Shown here: positions 24,211 through 31,863 of the stretch, one piece after another
How the letters are laid out: each line of letters opens with the position of its first letter
How positions within the stretch are numbered: the first letter of the stretch is position 1
NCBI RefSeq assembly: GCF_001570965.1
Contig: NZ_BCSR01000004.1
Span: 62,001 to 126,000 of the forward strand
Direction of reading: 5' to 3'
Source of the DNA: Janibacter corallicola NBRC 107790
Lineage (GTDB): Bacteria > Actinomycetota > Actinomycetes > Actinomycetales > Dermatophilaceae
DNA: 64,000 bases
Translations under genes and position numbers: made by a program
Notes under the pieces: model-generated
What the model was told of the DNA's origin: nothing
What the model saw: the letters and a program-made list of their open reading frames with translations, nothing else
The model's database searches: none

Positions 24211-25086
24211 ATGACTCTGCACTACGCAGGCAAGCACCGGGCCCCGCGCCAGGCGGGTCCGGTCCGCCGCACCGGCACCGGGTTCGCAGCAGCAGCCGCC
24301 CTCGGTGTCAGCGCCCCCCTCGCCGTCACCGCCCTGACCGCGGCCCCGGCGATGGCCAACGGCGGCCCCACCGTCCCCCAGTCCAGCAGCACGAGCACGG
24401 AGTCCTCGGCCCCCGAGGCAGCTCCTGAGACCACGAGCAACGGCCTCCTGCAGGCCGGTGACACCGGCAGCGCGGTCGAGGAGCTCCAGAGCCAGCTCGG
24501 CGTCAGCGTCGACGGCGTCTTCGGCCCCGAGACCCAGGACGCGGTCGAGGATGTCCAGGCCGACAGCGGCATCGCCGTCGACGGCGTCGTCGGCCCCGAC
24601 ACCCGCGCGGCCCTCGCCGACGGCTCGCAGGCTGCCGGTGACGCCGAGAGCACCTCCACGGACTCCGGCGACAGCGGCGCCACGACGGCGTCCGCGGACT
24701 CCGGCGAGGCCGAGGTCTCCACCGCTTCGACCTCGACCGCGGGCAGCACGGCGGGCAGCAGCGTCGTCGACACCGCCGAGAGCCTGATCGGCACGGACTA
24801 CGAGATGGGTGGCAGCACCCCGTCGGAGGGCTTCGACTGCTCGGGCTTCACCCAGTACGTCTTCGGGCAGCACGGCATCGACCTGCCGCGCGAGACCGCG
24901 GACCAGCAGGATGCGGCCACCCCGGTCTCGGACCCGCAGCCGGGTGACCTGGTGTTCTTCGGCGATCCCGCCTACCACGTGGGCATCTACGCCGGTGACG
25001 GCATGATCGTCGACGCCGGCAACGAGAGCACCGACGTCAGCAAGCGTGCGATCTGGACCGACGACGTGACCTACGGGCGCTTCTGA
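24211..25086 (+). CDS. Secreted NlpC/P60 peptidoglycan endopeptidase with PG-binding domain
   Basis: Wall hydrolase of 291 residues. A long signal peptide (about residues 1-50) precedes a PG_binding_1 domain (about 75-135, GDTGSAVEELQSQLGVSVDG), a Ser/Thr/Ala-rich linker and a C-terminal NlpC/P60 domain with catalytic C210 (GFDCSGFTQYVF) and His in DPAYHVGIYAGDG. The third catalytic position, usually His or Glu, appears to be Asp (MIVDAGN). It cleaves stem-peptide bonds outside the membrane. It follows a c-di-AMP riboswitch and ends at a strong terminator, forming a stand-alone unit. The start is fixed by AGGAGAGAG just upstream of the ATG. Confidence 0.93.
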   Translation: MTLHYAGKHRAPRQAGPVRRTGTGFAAAAALGVSAPLAVTALTAAPAMANGGPTVPQSSSTSTESSAPEAAPETTSNGLLQAGDTGSAVEELQSQLGVSVDGVFGPETQDAVEDVQADSGIAVDGVVGPDTRAALADGSQAAGDAESTSTDSGDSGATTASADSGEAEVSTASTSTAGSTAGSSVVDTAESLIGTDYEMGGSTPSEGFDCSGFTQYVFGQHGIDLPRETADQQDAATPVSDPQPGDLVFFGDPAYHVGIYAGDGMIVDAGNESTDVSKRAIWTDDVTYGRF

Positions 25087-25103
25087 TCCACGTCGCGGAC
25101 AGC

Positions 25104-25135
25104 GAGGGGCCCCGACCGGTTGGTCGGGGCCCCTC
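25104..25135 (+). terminator. Strong intrinsic-type terminator hairpin
   Basis: Perfect 14-bp stem (GAGGGGCCCCGACC / GGTCGGGGCCCCTC) with a GGTT loop, 17 bases after the NlpC/P60 stop. There is no U-tract, as is common in high-GC actinobacteria. It may also serve the convergent zwf gene. Confidence 0.85.
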
Positions 25136-25233
25136 GTCTGTCCGCACCGATAGGAGGGGGTGCCACGACTCAGGGTCTGAGCCTGCGAAGACCCAAGTGG
25201 CGCCGCCTGCCCACCGTGCGGACGCACCCGAGG

Positions 25234-26610
25234 TCAGCGAGCGGCGGGCTGGCGCCAAGGGCCGGTGGTCCCGGCCGCATACTCCTGCAACGGCACCCGT
25301 CCGTCCGCGAAGGCCTCCAGCACCGGGGTGCAGATGCGCCAGCACTCCTCGGAGATGTCACCACGCACCGAGAGCAGCGGGTCGCCGTCCAGCACCTTGG
25401 CCAGGACCTCGCCGTAGGGCTCGACCGTGCTCGGGGCGATGGTCGCGGTCAGCGTCGTGGTCTCGAGCTCCAACTTGTCGCCGGCGGAGTTCGTCGTCAG
25501 CGAGACCTCGATCTCCCCGGTGAGCAGGTGGATCGTCACGTGGTTCGGCTCCGCGCGCCCGCCGAGGCCACCCGGCTGGTGCGGCACGGGCCGCAGCCAC
25601 AGGTCGATGCGCCAGTCGTCGGCGGCCATCGCCTTGCCGCTGCGCAGCCGGAAGGGCACCCCGGCCCACCGCTGGTTGTCCACGAAGACGTCCATCTCCG
25701 CGAGGGTCTCGGTCCCCCGGTCGGGGTCGACCCCGGGCTCGTCGACGTAGGACCGCACCGCCTGTCCCTCCACCGTTCCGGCCGTGTACCGCGCCCGGCG
25801 AGAGGCCACGGCGGGGTCACCGGCGACCCGGGTGGCGCGAAGGGCGTGGGCCATCAGGTCCCGCATCTCGAGGGCGTCGACGGTCGCGGGCGCCTCCATG
25901 ACGACGAGCGAGAGCACGAGGAGCAGGTGGCTCTGCAGCATGTCCCGCAACGCGCCCGCGGAGTCGTAGTAACCGGCCCGCCCGACGAGGGCGACGGTCT
26001 CGTCGGCCCGGATCTCGACCCGCTCGACGTGCTCGGCGGTCCACAGCGGCTCGAGCACCCGGTTCGCGAAGCGCAACCCGAGCAGCCCGAGGACCTGCGC
26101 CTCGCCGAGGAAGTGGTCCATCCGGAAGATCTGCTCCTCCGTGCGGAAGGTCGCGAGCAGCCGATTCAGTCGGCGGGCCGAGTCCAGGTCGGTGCCGAAG
26201 GGCTTCTCCAGCGCGAGGTGCAGCCCACCGAGGTCGCGCTCGGCGAGCAAACCGCAGGACTTCTCGGAGATCGCCGGTGGAAGCGCGAAGTAGAGCACCG
26301 TCGAGTCCGGGTCCGGGATCTCCTCGAGCAGCCGGTCCAGGTCCTGCCCGTCGGTCACGTCGAGGCGCAGGTAGCGCGTCCCGGAGGCGACCCGCTCGAC
26401 CGCCTCCGCGGGCGCACCGCCCTCGGCCAGGGCCTCGCGCAGCCGGTCCGGCCAGTCGGGCAGCTCGTCCATCGCACTGCCCCACACCTGCACCCGACGA
26501 TCCGGCTGGCTCGCGAGCAGCGTGCCCAGGCCGGGCAGCAGCAGGCGCCTGGTCAGGTCCCCCGAGGCACCGAGGATGACGAGGGTGGTGGGACTCGTGG
26601 ACTCGCTCAT
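25234..26610 (-). CDS. zwf: Glucose-6-phosphate dehydrogenase
   Basis: Oxidises glucose 6-phosphate to 6-phosphogluconolactone, making NADPH. The protein has 458 residues: N-terminal cofactor motif VILGASGDLTRRLLLPGL, then LALEKPFGTD, the substrate loop RMDHFLGE and GYYDSAGALRDMLQSHL with the catalytic His. The family consensus in the substrate loop is RIDHYLGKE; here the Lys is replaced by Glu-Ala (DHFLGEAQ), a change worth noting for catalytic efficiency, although the enzyme is otherwise full length. The ATG for MSESTSPTT is used; it has GGAG upstream. It is monocistronic, without the usual opcA/pgl/tal neighbours, so it may be a second, divergent copy. Confidence 0.9.
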   Translation of the reverse strand: MSESTSPTTLVILGASGDLTRRLLLPGLGTLLASQPDRRVQVWGSAMDELPDWPDRLREALAEGGAPAEAVERVASGTRYLRLDVTDGQDLDRLLEEIPDPDSTVLYFALPPAISEKSCGLLAERDLGGLHLALEKPFGTDLDSARRLNRLLATFRTEEQIFRMDHFLGEAQVLGLLGLRFANRVLEPLWTAEHVERVEIRADETVALVGRAGYYDSAGALRDMLQSHLLLVLSLVVMEAPATVDALEMRDLMAHALRATRVAGDPAVASRRARYTAGTVEGQAVRSYVDEPGVDPDRGTETLAEMDVFVDNQRWAGVPFRLRSGKAMAADDWRIDLWLRPVPHQPGGLGGRAEPNHVTIHLLTGEIEVSLTTNSAGDKLELETTTLTATIAPSTVEPYGEVLAKVLDGDPLLSVRGDISEECWRICTPVLEAFADGRVPLQEYAAGTTGPWRQPAAR

Positions 26611-26657
26611 GGGGATCTCCTGGTCGACGAAGGGGGACCCTCGGATCCTCCCACCCC

Positions 26658-27098
26658 TCACCCGCGGGGGTGGCCCCCGCGCACGACCAGGTGCAGCAGT
26701 GGCGCGGCGTCCGTCGGCAGCGGCTCCCGGGGGTCGAGCCAGCGCACCTCCTCGATCTCCGCGGCCGGGATGATCTCCGGGGCGCTGCTCCCGCGCAGGT
26801 GCGGGTGCTCGAAGACGAAGGCGACCAGCGTCCGACCGGCCTCGTTCGCGGCATCGGTGCGGTGGACCCCCTTCGGCTCCAGCTCCTCCGGGGAGAGGCC
26901 CAGGCCCAGCTCTTCGTGGACCTCGCGGAGTGCGCACGCGACGGCGGACTCGCCCCCTTCGGGCTTGCCACCGGGCTGCATGAACATGGAGGTGCCGCGC
27001 TTGCGTACGGTGAGGATCCGCCCGTCGGCGTCCCGGAGGGTGACGGCGCTGACCACGATCGGGTCACCGTCCGGGGACGGTGTCACGCGCTCCTCCAC
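26658..27098 (-). CDS. Nudix hydrolase
   Basis: Hydrolase of about 146 residues containing a complete Nudix box, GGKPEGGESAVACALREV followed by HEELGLG (consensus G-x5-E-x7-REUxEExGU), which binds the metal for pyrophosphate cleavage of nucleoside-diphosphate-linked substrates. The N-terminal VVSAVTLRDADGRILTVRKRG strand pair and the late RWLDP motif are typical of MutT-like sanitising enzymes. The start is uncertain: I use a GTG shortly before the domain; an upstream GTG would add 34 residues with little family resemblance. Substrate not determinable. Confidence 0.82.
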   Translation of the reverse strand: MEERVTPSPDGDPIVVSAVTLRDADGRILTVRKRGTSMFMQPGGKPEGGESAVACALREVHEELGLGLSPEELEPKGVHRTDAANEAGRTLVAFVFEHPHLRGSSAPEIIPAAEIEEVRWLDPREPLPTDAAPLLHLVVRGGHPRG

Positions 27099-27274
27099 GA
27101 TGGAAATGGACAGTCCACAGATGGCATTTGACCATGACCGAAACGCGGTTCCGTGGAGCGACACCTCCAAATTTTCTGGGTGTCTTCCAAGATTGTGCAC
27201 ACCCTAGCGTTACCTTTTCGCTATACATGCCCTAGTCTCCTATCCGGGTCCTGCACCTGGGACCCGCCGCCGGA

Positions 27275-27446
27275 GGCGCCGAGTCCTGCCAACTCCGACG
27301 GTTCCCCTGAGACATCGGTGGCAGGAGCGGGGGACCCAACCTCGGCCCACAGCGGGCCTCGGGGTGAAGTCCTCATCCGTGACGAGCGGGCGTGGACGGG
27401 GTGGTCTCCACCCCAACCCGACAGCTAACCCCGAAGGCGGCAGGAG
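27275..27446 (+). ncRNA. c-di-AMP riboswitch (ydaO/yuaA type), copy 2
   Basis: Second copy of the ydaO leader, upstream of the two-repeat NlpC/P60 gene. It has the same blocks as the first: GCCGAGTCCTGCC, GGAGCGGGGGACCCAACC, CGGGGTGAAGTCCTCATC, and the terminal CCCAACCCGACAGCTAACC ahead of GGCAGGAG. The segment between 27150 and 27250 is AT-richer and presumably contains the promoter. Boundaries are approximate. Paired with the copy at 24021 it implies coordinated c-di-AMP control of two wall hydrolases. Confidence 0.9.
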
Positions 27447-27452
27447 ACCCTC

Positions 27453-28511
27453 ATGTCCGAGTTCCACTCAGGCCGCCATCGCGGCGCGTGCCCCAAGTCC
27501 ACGACCAACCGGATGGGTAGCGCCCTGGCCATCGCCGCCCTCGGCGTCGGCACCTCCGCCTTCGCCGCCACCTCCGCGTCCGCGGCCCCGACCACCCCGG
27601 CGGCTCCGGCCGCACCGGCCGTACCCACCACCCCGGCAGTGAAGTCCGCCCCGACCCTGCCCGCGGCCCCGGCGACCTACTCCGGCTACGTCCGGTACGG
27701 CGACCGCGGCAGCGAGGTGCGTGCGGTCCAGCGCGTCGTCGGCGTCAACGTCGACGGCGTCTTCGGCCCGAAGACCCTCGCGGGCGTCAAGCGCTACCAG
27801 CGCAGCCACAACCTCGCCGTGGACGGCATCGTCGGCCCGAAGACCGGCACCAAGATGGGGCTGGGCGGCTCCGGGGGCTCGTCCGCCGGATCCACGGGCG
27901 GGTCGACCAGCAAGACCAACTTCACCGGCTACATCCGCTACGGCGACCGGGGCAGCGACGTGCGTCAGGTGCAGCGCGTCGTGGGCGTCTCCGCAGACGG
28001 CGTGTTCGGTCCGAACACCCTCTCCGCGGTCAAGCGCTGGCAGCGTAGCCACGGCCTGACCGCCGACGGCATCGTCGGCCCGAAGACCGGCAGCGCGATG
28101 GGCATCAGCGGCTCCGGTGGCTCCACCGGCGGATCGACCGGCGGGGGAGGCGGCTCCTCCGACCCCGGGTACTCCGCCAGCTCGGTGCTGAGCACGGCCG
28201 CCAGCTTGGTGGGCACCCCGTACACCTGGGGTGGGACCTCCCCGTCGACCGGCTTCGACTGCTCGGGATACATCCAGTACGTCTTCGCCCAGCACGGCAT
28301 CAGCCTGCCCCGCACCGCGGCCGCGCAGCAGGACGCCACCACTCGGGTGTCCAACCCGCGCCCCGGCGACCTCGTCTTCTTCGGCAACCCGGCGTACCAC
28401 GACGGCATCTACGCCGGCAACGGCATGATGTACGACGCCGGCAACTCCCGCGTCGACACCACCAAGCGAGCCATCTGGACCTCCGACGTCACGTACCACC
28501 GCGTGCGCTGA
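27453..28511 (+). CDS. Secreted NlpC/P60 endopeptidase with two PG-binding repeats
   Basis: Wall hydrolase of 352 residues: signal peptide to about residue 48, an Ala/Pro-rich stretch, two PG_binding_1 domains (about 72-130 and 155-210, each with Y-GDRGS-x-VR-VQR, DGVFGP and a terminal VGPKTG), a Gly/Ser linker, and an NlpC/P60 domain with C270 (GFDCSGYIQYVF) and His in NPAYHDGIYAGNG. As in its neighbour, the third catalytic position is Asp (MMYDAGN). It is a paralogue of the gene at 24211 with a duplicated binding module. It is controlled by its own c-di-AMP riboswitch and followed by a terminator. Confidence 0.93.
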   Translation: MSEFHSGRHRGACPKSTTNRMGSALAIAALGVGTSAFAATSASAAPTTPAAPAAPAVPTTPAVKSAPTLPAAPATYSGYVRYGDRGSEVRAVQRVVGVNVDGVFGPKTLAGVKRYQRSHNLAVDGIVGPKTGTKMGLGGSGGSSAGSTGGSTSKTNFTGYIRYGDRGSDVRQVQRVVGVSADGVFGPNTLSAVKRWQRSHGLTADGIVGPKTGSAMGISGSGGSTGGSTGGGGGSSDPGYSASSVLSTAASLVGTPYTWGGTSPSTGFDCSGYIQYVFAQHGISLPRTAAAQQDATTRVSNPRPGDLVFFGNPAYHDGIYAGNGMMYDAGNSRVDTTKRAIWTSDVTYHRVR

Positions 28512-28529
28512 GACGACCGCTCCTGCTGC

Positions 28530-28570
28530 CGAAGGGGGCTCCGACCACCGAAGGGTCGGGGCCCCCTTCG
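28530..28570 (+). terminator. Terminator hairpin after the second NlpC/P60 gene
   Basis: Long stem CGAAGGGGGC-T-CCGACC pairing with GGTCGG-G-GCCCCCTTCG around a seven-base loop. The outer arms are inverted copies of the CGAAGGGGG nonamer. It ends at the stop codon of the convergent DUF2269 gene, so it can terminate transcription from both sides. Confidence 0.8.
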
Positions 28571-29134
28571 TCATGCCTCCGGCACCCGGCCAGCACGCCG
28601 GCCACGGCCGATCCGCCGCCACGGTTTGAAGACGGACAGCACGGTCGCGACGGAGAGTGCGGTGACGGACACGATCGGCGGGAAGACGAGGTCCCCCACG
28701 TCACCCGTAGCGGCGGCGCCGGCCGCCAGCTGCTCGCCGTGGACCACCACCTCGGGCATCATCGGCGCGAGCGCGAGGACGATGAGGACGGTCAGCACGA
28801 GCGTGATGACGAGCTTGGCCAGCACCCACCAGTAGCGCACCAGGCCCCAGCGCGTGCCCCAGCCCAGGAGCAGGCCCGTCGCCAGGGTGGCCAGGGCGGC
28901 GGTGAGCATCGGTCCGACGACGAAGGTGCCGAGGGACCGGTACGCCAGCCCGGCCGTGGCCGGATCGGCGCTCATCCCGGTGACGACGAGGCCGGCCACG
29001 ACCACGTCGACACCGAACCACGTCGCCACGGACAGGATGTGGGCCACGAGCACCGCCTTGCGCAGGCGAGGACGCAGCGGCCGCCTGCGGTCCGGTGGAC
29101 GGGAGGTGGCGCGGGGCTCGGCTGTCGCGGTCAT
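28571..29134 (-). CDS. DUF2269-family membrane protein
   Basis: Integral membrane protein of 187 residues with four hydrophobic helices (AVLVAHILSVATWFGVDVVV; FVVGPMLTAALATLATGLLL; WWVLAKLVITLVLTVLIVLA; and one near the C-terminus). A conserved early His (LVAHILSVATWFG) and GTRWGLVRYWWVLAK are typical of the DUF2269/predicted integral membrane family. Function unknown. The start chosen (MTATAEPRATS) leaves a short basic cytoplasmic tail. It is divergent from the two-component system that follows. Confidence 0.75.
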   Translation of the reverse strand: MTATAEPRATSRPPDRRRPLRPRLRKAVLVAHILSVATWFGVDVVVAGLVVTGMSADPATAGLAYRSLGTFVVGPMLTAALATLATGLLLGWGTRWGLVRYWWVLAKLVITLVLTVLIVLALAPMMPEVVVHGEQLAAGAAATGDVGDLVFPPIVSVTALSVATVLSVFKPWRRIGRGRRAGRVPEA

Positions 29135-29319
29135 GCCCCCAGAGTCCTCGCGGGCGAGGCGCGGCACGTCCCCTTCGCAGCGCATCCCGAGCTACGTCGG
29201 GGGACGTACCCGCCGCTACGCCGTACGCGGGGTGACGACGGCTCCCACCTGGGTCAGAGTGGTCCGAGCGGCACACGACGTGGTGACCACGCCGTGCCAT
29301 CGGACGAAGGGAGGGACAC

Positions 29320-30504
29320 GTGACCGCAACCGGTGTCCGCGGGTGGCTCCGTCTGGGCGCCCTCCCGCTGGGTCTGGCGCTCCTCGGCCTGCTGACCCTG
29401 CCGGTCCTGGGGCACGGGCCCGGGGCCGGCGACCGCCCACCGTGGGTCGAGGACCGTTGGGGGCCTGCCCCGCCCACGGACACCGCCTTCGCAGAGCCGG
29501 GCGTCCTCGCCGCGGTGCTCGTCGTCGCCGCCGCGGCGGGCCTGCTGCTACGCCACCGCCGCCCGGAGGTGGCACTGGCGATCACCACCGTGGCGACCGG
29601 CACCTACCTCGCCCTCGGCCACCCGTCCGGCCCGATCCTGCTGACTCTCGCCGTCGCCGTCTACGGGGTCGGCCGGCACCTGCCGCTGCGGCCTGCCCTG
29701 CTCTGGGCGGGGACCGCACTCCTGCTGCTCCTCCTGCTGCTGCTCCTGCGCACCGAGGACCCCGGCGCGCTGCTGGCGGCGGTGCCGTGGTTCGCCCTTC
29801 CCCTCATGGTCGGCACGGTGCGACGGCAGAGTGCCGAGTCCCACGCCCACGCCCGCTCGGAGGCGGACCGGCGTCTCGTCGAGGCCGAGCGCCTGCGCGT
29901 CGCCCAGGAGGTGCACGACGTCGTCGGTCACGGGCTGGCCGCGATCCAGATGCAGGCGGACATCGCGCTGCACGTGCGCGAGCACGACCCGGACCAGCCG
30001 GTCCGGGCGCTGCAGGCGATCAGCACCGCCAGCGAGGAGGCCCTGACCGAGCTGCGTGCCACCCTCACCGGCGTGCGCTCGGGCGGGACCGCACCGACCC
30101 CGGGGCTGGCCGGGGTCGGCGCGCTGCGAGATCGCGTCCGCGCGAGCGGGGTCGAGGTCGACCTGGCGCTCGTCGGGGACGTCGCCGGGCTGCCCCGGCC
30201 GATCGACCTGGCGGCCTATCGCATCGTCCAGGAGGCACTGACCAATGTCGTGCGCCACTCCGAGGACCGCGCCGCGCGGGTCCGGATCGCCCGCGAACCG
30301 CAGGGCCTGCACATCACCGTGACCAACCGGCACGACCCCGCCGATCCGACCGCACACCGCGCTCGGCCCGGTCGCGACGTCCCCCCGCTGGGCATCGACG
30401 GGATGCGCCGACGCGCCCTGCAGCTCGGGGGCCGGCTCACCGCGGGCGAGCAGGAGGGGAGCTTCACCGTGCACGCCTTCCTACCGCTGGAGGAGAACCC
30501 ATGA
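29320..30504 (+). CDS. NarL-type sensor histidine kinase
   Basis: Membrane sensor kinase of 394 residues. The N-terminal half has about five hydrophobic segments (within residues 8-165), followed by a HisKA_3 helix with phosphoacceptor H199 (RVAQEVHDVVGHGLAAIQ) and a C-terminal ATPase domain (YRIVQEALTNVVRHSE; LGIDGMRRRALQLGG). The architecture is that of the DesK/LiaS family with only a short extracytoplasmic part, implying intramembrane or envelope-stress sensing. The GTG start follows GGGAGGG. The stop overlaps the start of the response regulator (ATGA), so the pair is coupled. Confidence 0.92.
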   Translation: MTATGVRGWLRLGALPLGLALLGLLTLPVLGHGPGAGDRPPWVEDRWGPAPPTDTAFAEPGVLAAVLVVAAAAGLLLRHRRPEVALAITTVATGTYLALGHPSGPILLTLAVAVYGVGRHLPLRPALLWAGTALLLLLLLLLLRTEDPGALLAAVPWFALPLMVGTVRRQSAESHAHARSEADRRLVEAERLRVAQEVHDVVGHGLAAIQMQADIALHVREHDPDQPVRALQAISTASEEALTELRATLTGVRSGGTAPTPGLAGVGALRDRVRASGVEVDLALVGDVAGLPRPIDLAAYRIVQEALTNVVRHSEDRAARVRIAREPQGLHITVTNRHDPADPTAHRARPGRDVPPLGIDGMRRRALQLGGRLTAGEQEGSFTVHAFLPLEENP

Positions 30505-31151
30505 CCTCGGTCCTGCTCGTCGACGACCAGGAGCTGGTCCGCATGGGCCTGCGCACACTCGTCGAGGCCACGCCCGGGCTCTGCGTCGCCGGCGAGGCGG
30601 CCGACGGGATCGCCGCGGTCCGCGAGGCCGCACGGAGCCGGCCCGACGTGGTGCTCATGGACATCCGCATGCCCGGCATCGACGGCCTCGAGGCCACCCG
30701 GCGGCTCCTCGCCGACCCGGACCTGACCGGCTCGAAGGTGATCGTGCTGACGACCTTCGAGCTCGACGAGTACGTATTCGAGGCGCTGCGGGCCGGGGCG
30801 AGCGGCTTCCTGCTGAAGAACACCCCTCCCGAAGATCTCGTGGAGGCGATCCGCACCGTCGCGCAGGGCGGTGCGCTCCTGGCGCCGTCGGTGACCCGCA
30901 CCCTCATCCGGGAGTTCGTCGAGCAGCCGCGGGGGAGGCTGACGCCGCACCCGCAGCTGGGCGACCTCACCGACCGCGAGCGCGAGGTGGTCGGTCTCGT
31001 CGGACAGGGCCTGAGCAACCAGGAGATCGCCGAGCGGCTCGTCGTGAGTCCGGCGACCGCCAGGACCCACGTGAGCCGCTCGATGATCAAGCTCGGCGCG
31101 CGCGACCGGGCCCAACTGGTGGTCTTCGCCTACCAGTCGGGCCTGGTCTGA
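30501..31151 (+). CDS. NarL/LuxR-type response regulator
   Basis: Response regulator of 216 residues: receiver domain with D8/D9, phosphoacceptor D54 (VVLMDIRMPGIDG), conserved Thr in VIVLTTF and Lys in FLLKNTP, then a LuxR helix-turn-helix (LTDREREVVGLVGQGLSNQE; VVSPATARTHVSRSMIKLG). It is the cognate of the kinase whose gene it overlaps by four bases. Regulated genes are unknown; the adjacent DUF2269 and SHOCT membrane genes are plausible targets (inference). Confidence 0.93.
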   Translation: MTSVLLVDDQELVRMGLRTLVEATPGLCVAGEAADGIAAVREAARSRPDVVLMDIRMPGIDGLEATRRLLADPDLTGSKVIVLTTFELDEYVFEALRAGASGFLLKNTPPEDLVEAIRTVAQGGALLAPSVTRTLIREFVEQPRGRLTPHPQLGDLTDREREVVGLVGQGLSNQEIAERLVVSPATARTHVSRSMIKLGARDRAQLVVFAYQSGLV

Positions 31152-31155
31152 GCGT

Positions 31156-31413
31156 TCACTTCTCCCGCAGCACGGCGCGGCGTGCCCGGAACTCCTGCTC
31201 CGTGATCGAGCCCTCGGCGAAGCGCTCGGCGAGCACCCGCTCACCGGCCCGCGCACCGTGCTCCGCGCGGCGACGGCGCCGTCCGAGCACCGCGAAGGTG
31301 AACACGGCGGCGAAGAGCAGCAGCCAGAAGAGCGGGATGAGGAAGAACGGGAAGGGCGGACCCTCGTGCCAGGGGCCGGCGTGGGTGACCAGGGTGGTCG
31401 CGACGGCGTTCAT
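31156..31413 (-). CDS. SHOCT-domain small membrane protein
   Basis: Protein of 85 residues with one transmembrane helix (FPFFLIPLFWLLLFAAVFTF), an arginine-rich stop-transfer stretch (GRRRRRAEHG) and a C-terminal SHOCT domain (AGERVLAERFAEGSITEQEF). SHOCT domains are short helical oligomerisation modules often found in phage-shock or membrane-stress proteins. The ATG has GGAGGAG close upstream. It converges on the response regulator, with four bases between stops. Confidence 0.83.
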   Translation of the reverse strand: MNAVATTLVTHAGPWHEGPPFPFFLIPLFWLLLFAAVFTFAVLGRRRRRAEHGARAGERVLAERFAEGSITEQEFRARRAVLREK

Positions 31414-31539
31414 GGTTCTCCTCCGGGAGAAGTTGGTATCGATGACACCGCCAAGACTGCCCCGCGCGACGGGGCGGGTCGTCGGCCCGCAGGCGACATC
31501 CCGGCTACGCATCCGGGCGTACCCGACCCGCCTCGACAC

Positions 31540-31556
31540 ATACCCCTTGGGGGTAT
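31540..31556 (+). promoter_or_regulatory. CsoR-type copper operator
   Basis: Perfect inverted repeat ATACCCC-TTG-GGGGTAT, matching the pseudo-palindromic G-tract operator bound by the copper-sensing repressor CsoR in actinobacteria and bacilli. It overlaps the putative promoter (GGGGTATAAAAT follows) 57 bases upstream of copZ. Copper binding releases CsoR and derepresses efflux. No csoR gene lies in this window, so the regulator must be encoded elsewhere. Confidence 0.82.
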
Positions 31557-31612
31557 AAAATGACGATCGTCGGGCAGCAGGAGCCGCCCCACCGATCAGA
31601 GAGGAACCCACG

Positions 31613-31819
31613 ATGAGCGCAACCACCACCTACACCGTCTCCGGCATGACCTGCCAGCACTGCGTCGCGTCCGTCACCGAGGAGGTCCAGGAGATCCAGG
31701 GCGTCGAGGACGTCTCGATCGAGCTCGAGTCCGGCGCCGTGACCGTGACCAGCACCGCCCCGCTCGAGGAGGCCACCGTCCGCGCGGCCGTCGAGGAGGC
31801 CGGCTACCAGCTGGCCTGA
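31613..31819 (+). CDS. copZ: Copper chaperone, HMA domain
   Basis: Cytoplasmic copper chaperone of 68 residues consisting of one heavy-metal-associated domain with the Cu(I) site [11 protein letters not shown] and the typical C-terminal [10 protein letters not shown]. It delivers Cu(I) to the P-type ATPase encoded 44 bases downstream. The operon is preceded by a CsoR operator. Full length, no anomalies. Confidence 0.94.
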   Translation: MSATTTYTVSGMTCQHCVASVTEEVQEIQGVEDVSIELESGAVTVTSTAPLEEATVRAAVEEAGYQLA

Positions 31820-31863
31820 CCCCCTTCGCCCGCCGTCCACCCACCGATGCACAGGAGCCAGCC

